Positions 61,781 through 64,000 of a stretch of 64,000 bases of DNA are shown piece after piece. Positions within the stretch are counted from its first letter, which is position 1, and each line of letters opens with the position of its first letter. The DNA comes from JACKII01 sp965222315 (GTDB lineage: Bacteria > Pseudomonadota > Alphaproteobacteria > Bin95). The stretch covers positions 1,798,001 to 1,862,000 of the forward strand of contig OZ244951.1 of NCBI GenBank assembly GCA_965222315.1. Direction: 5' to 3'. A model generated the notes under the pieces. It did no database searches. It was not told where the DNA came from and was given only the letters and a program-made list of their open reading frames with translations. Both the position numbers and the translations under genes were made by a program.

Positions 61781-62773
61781 TTACGCTGTGTTGCTGGTGG
61801 CGGGCGGGTGCTCTTCCAGGAACTGCTGGACGGAGCGGAACAGGAGGAAGCGGTTTCGCTCCATCATGATGGAATGGGTGCCGCCGCTGACGATGGATAG
61901 GCGTTTCCATGCGGCATTGGTCAACCGCGGGAAGAGCGAGACGGCGAGGTTCGGACTGGTATCGCGGTCCAACTCTCCCACGATCACCAGAACCGGGCAG
62001 GTGATAAGTGCCGGATCGTAGGGAGCCTTGCCGGCGCTCCAGTAGTTGCGCCCGTCTTCCACCACGCCGTTTGGCGCGCGAACGCTATTGGGTGGGGCAT
62101 CCGGGTCGGAGGAGGTGGTGGCCTCCCACCACATCTCGAACCATTCTGGCGGCATGATCTCGGCTGCCTGTTCCGGTGTGAGACCGTTCTGCCGGCGCTG
62201 GAGCGTTGCTTCCTTTGTCGGAGACCGGTACGCGCCGAGACTACCGCCGGGATCAACCGCACTCGCGCCGGATTGGTCCCGCAGCCAAATCGGTGCGTAG
62301 AGTGCCAGGCGCTCGACCCGCCGGGGGTTCTTCGACGTGAAAAGGGCGGTAATCGCCGTGCCCCAGGACCAGCCGACCAGGCAAAGCTTTTCTACGCCGC
62401 GGCGCTTGCAGACGAAATCAACCACATGGCCTACACACTCTGCAGCATCCGGCGTGTGCATGAAGGGCGGGTTGTTTTCCGGCGGCTCCGCCATTTGGGC
62501 CGGGCGGTCGGAACGGCCATAGCCGGGCAGGTCGAGGCAATAAACGTCGAACCCCCGGCGCGCCATGTAGTCCATCCAGGAAATGCCAGCGAAGGGCAGG
62601 TCAAATGCTGCCGAGCCATAAGTGGCCCCATGCTGCATGACGACGACCCGGTCAGGCGCGAATGCCGTCTGATCCGCGGGCCGCTTGTTTCGGACGTAGA
62701 TCTTGCCCCAGGTCGGATGGGTAACGCTCAGGTCTTCGCCGATCAGTTCCATTGGTCCGTCTTTCGCTTGCAT
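61781..62773 (-). CDS. Alpha/beta hydrolase
   Basis: Serine hydrolase of up to 330 residues. The nucleophile elbow is LVGWSWGTAI; the oxyanion-hole region is VVVMQHGATYGSAAF; the Asp is likely in IVGELDRDTSPN and the His in VSGGTHSIMME. A lid-like insertion precedes the Asp. The start is uncertain: ATG 62773 or 62752 (MELIGEDLS). Substrate unknown. Convergent with the disrupted dehydrogenase. Confidence 0.85.
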   Translation of the reverse strand: MQAKDGPMELIGEDLSVTHPTWGKIYVRNKRPADQTAFAPDRVVVMQHGATYGSAAFDLPFAGISWMDYMARRGFDVYCLDLPGYGRSDRPAQMAEPPENNPPFMHTPDAAECVGHVVDFVCKRRGVEKLCLVGWSWGTAITALFTSKNPRRVERLALYAPIWLRDQSGASAVDPGGSLGAYRSPTKEATLQRRQNGLTPEQAAEIMPPEWFEMWWEATTSSDPDAPPNSVRAPNGVVEDGRNYWSAGKAPYDPALITCPVLVIVGELDRDTSPNLAVSLFPRLTNAAWKRLSIVSGGTHSIMMERNRFLLFRSVQQFLEEHPPATSNTA

Positions 62774-62838
62774 TGGCCGCGTGCATGGGTCGATGCGGAA
62801 GCTAGGCGCGGCGGCGCGGCATTGTCCAGTACTGACGG

Positions 62839-63879
62839 TTAGCGGTCCGCAGGCGGCTGTTGCTCGCTGCCGTCGGGGTGGCGGGCGAAGCGTTTGGCGT
62901 CCGGGCCGTGGACGGGGCCATGCGAGGGCCAGGACCAGCCGCCGAACTGGGTGCGCTGGTATTCCTGAAAAGCGTCCTGCAATTCTGCCTGCTCGTTCAT
63001 GACGAAGGGGCCGTGCTGGGCGACAGGCTCGCCGATTGGCATGCCTTCGAGGAGCAACAATTCCGTTTCGGCCTCGCCGTTTTCGAGAGCGATGGCAGCA
63101 TTCGGTTGCAGGACCATGGCGTGCCGGTGGGCAAGCGTCTCGTCCGCAACCGACACGCTGCCGCCGGAAACGGCATAGAGCACGCGATTGCAGTCCGCGG
63201 CAGTGGCGGGAAGGGTCCAGCGCGCGCCGGGCGCCAGTCGGATTGCCCAGATCGTTACCATATTGGCCGGATCGGCGGCCCAGGAGGCGGGCGGCGGTTC
63301 AGGCACCGGCTTCGCCGCCTGATAGGGGCGGGCGTAGCTGGTGATGGAGATGGCGCGGCCTTCGGCGTCGTGCTCTGTGATCGTGGGGATGGTCTCGTTC
63401 CAGAACATGGCGAAGTGCGGCTCCGCCATCTTGTTGCGGGCGGGCAGGTTCAGCCAGATCTGGAAGAGTTCGGTCGGATTGTCCCCGGACTCGTTCAGGA
63501 GCGGGAACATCTCCGAATGCACCACGCCCGCGCCCGCGGTCATCCATTGCAGGTCGCCCTGGCCGAAGCGCGCGGCCGCGCCCAGGGAGTCCGAGTGGTC
63601 GATATAGCCCTGGCGCGCGACCGTCACGGTTTCGAAGCCGCGGTGCGGGTGCTGCGGGAAGCCGGGGACGTGGTCGCCGTGATACATGCTCCAGCCGTCC
63701 TTGCCGCTGAAGTCCTGGCCGATCTGGCGGCCTGCCAGGTCCGCTTTCGGGCCGAACGAGCCGTCGCCCGCCGGATAGCGGTCGAAATGGTGGACGCAGA
63801 ACAGGAACGGATCCAGCGTGGGCCAGGGACCTTGAGGCAGTGCTACGGTTTGCAGGACGGGGTTTGGAGCGGATGGCAT
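62839..63879 (-). CDS. Pirin family protein
   Basis: Bicupin pirin of 346 residues. The metal-binding N-terminal cupin is conserved: FPQHPHRGFETVTV and GAGVVHSEMFP, with the pirin-typical DPFLFCVHHFDRYPAGDG. The C-terminal cupin is weaker. Pirins act as quercetinase-like dioxygenases or regulators. It starts 109 bp from a divergent gene at the window edge. Confidence 0.92.
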   Translation of the reverse strand: MPSAPNPVLQTVALPQGPWPTLDPFLFCVHHFDRYPAGDGSFGPKADLAGRQIGQDFSGKDGWSMYHGDHVPGFPQHPHRGFETVTVARQGYIDHSDSLGAAARFGQGDLQWMTAGAGVVHSEMFPLLNESGDNPTELFQIWLNLPARNKMAEPHFAMFWNETIPTITEHDAEGRAISITSYARPYQAAKPVPEPPPASWAADPANMVTIWAIRLAPGARWTLPATAADCNRVLYAVSGGSVSVADETLAHRHAMVLQPNAAIALENGEAETELLLLEGMPIGEPVAQHGPFVMNEQAELQDAFQEYQRTQFGGWSWPSHGPVHGPDAKRFARHPDGSEQQPPADR

Positions 63880-63988
63880 GGCTGGTGCTTTCAGTTGAGA
63901 GCCTCGGAAGTGGGGGCTGCCGCCTATAGTTGCCAGGGGCGGTAAGCTGTCTTACACCCGAAGCATCAATCAACAGGAGGATAGGCTC

Positions 63989-64000
63989 ATGCAGACATTG
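63989..64000 (+). CDS. Start of an unidentified gene (cut by window end)
   Basis: ATG at 63989 follows a strong AGGAGG site with 8-base spacing. Only four codons (Met-Gln-Thr-Leu) are visible, so no function can be given. It is divergent from the pirin gene. Confidence 0.65.

Overview
The window looks like chromosomal DNA of a GC-rich alphaproteobacterium, probably Rhodospirillales-like. The evidence is the gene order ubiB-ubiE / mutM-enoyl-CoA hydratase-rpsT-rhodanese-dnaA, the aminotransferase-hom-glpX-recJ run, a class I PHA synthase, AcnA, and LPS heptose genes. Coding density is high. Genes on both strands alternate in short operons separated by small inverted-repeat elements. I saw no rRNA, tRNA, CRISPR array, insertion sequence or phage gene.

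Layout. 1-7.4 kb: mostly minus-strand amide and cyclic-amide catabolism (cysteine hydrolase, hexapeptide protein, cytosine-deaminase-like amidohydrolase, amidase, dihydropyrimidinase), interrupted by a plus-strand IMPase and an orphan nitrile-hydratase-beta-like protein. 7.6-10.7 kb: hldD-hldE-gmhA for ADP-heptose. 10.8-16.2 kb: a homocysteine S-methyltransferase divergent from a TetR regulator; then a 349-residue protein of unknown function and a UGSC-family selenoprotein whose frame contains UGA; then an SDR and a 2-hydroxyacid dehydrogenase. 16.3-25.8 kb: core genes acnA, dnaA, rhodanese, rpsT, enoyl-CoA hydratase, mutM, ubiE, ubiB. 25.9-33.6 kb: flavin monooxygenase, aminomutase-like enzyme, sulfatase, MaoC-like and VOC proteins, phaC. 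33.7-46.4 kb: lipoprotein, aminotransferase, hom, glpX, recJ, Rho_N-like protein, GST, SDR, membrane proteins, hydantoinase B, gluQ. 46.4-57.8 kb: esterase, then a cox-type molybdo-flavoenzyme cluster (coxG, coxS, coxM, coxD, coxE, split XdhC, MoCF-MobA fusion) with no large subunit, a DedA-like protein and a GNAT-nitrilase fusion. 57.9-64 kb: VOC protein, two tandem MetE-C-domain proteins, a disrupted alcohol dehydrogenase, an alpha/beta hydrolase and a pirin.

The most notable element is the selenoprotein gene at 13786-14301. Its in-frame UGA (14059-14061) is followed at once by Gly-Ser-Cys-Ser-Ser-Cys. It is also followed by a 14-bp stem with one bulged C and an AGUUU loop at 14066-14099, where a bacterial SECIS should lie. 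An ordinary gene caller would split it into two hypothetical ORFs. The U-x-x-C-x-x-C motif recalls the active sites of glycine/proline reductase B-type selenoproteins. The gene sits 22 bp after the 349-residue gene and probably forms a functional pair with it.

Other points of interest are the cox cluster lacking coxL, the alcohol dehydrogenase broken by a stop and a poly-G frameshift, a 29-residue mini-ORF with a strong ribosome binding site between rpsT and the rhodanese gene, and an SDR without its catalytic tyrosine.
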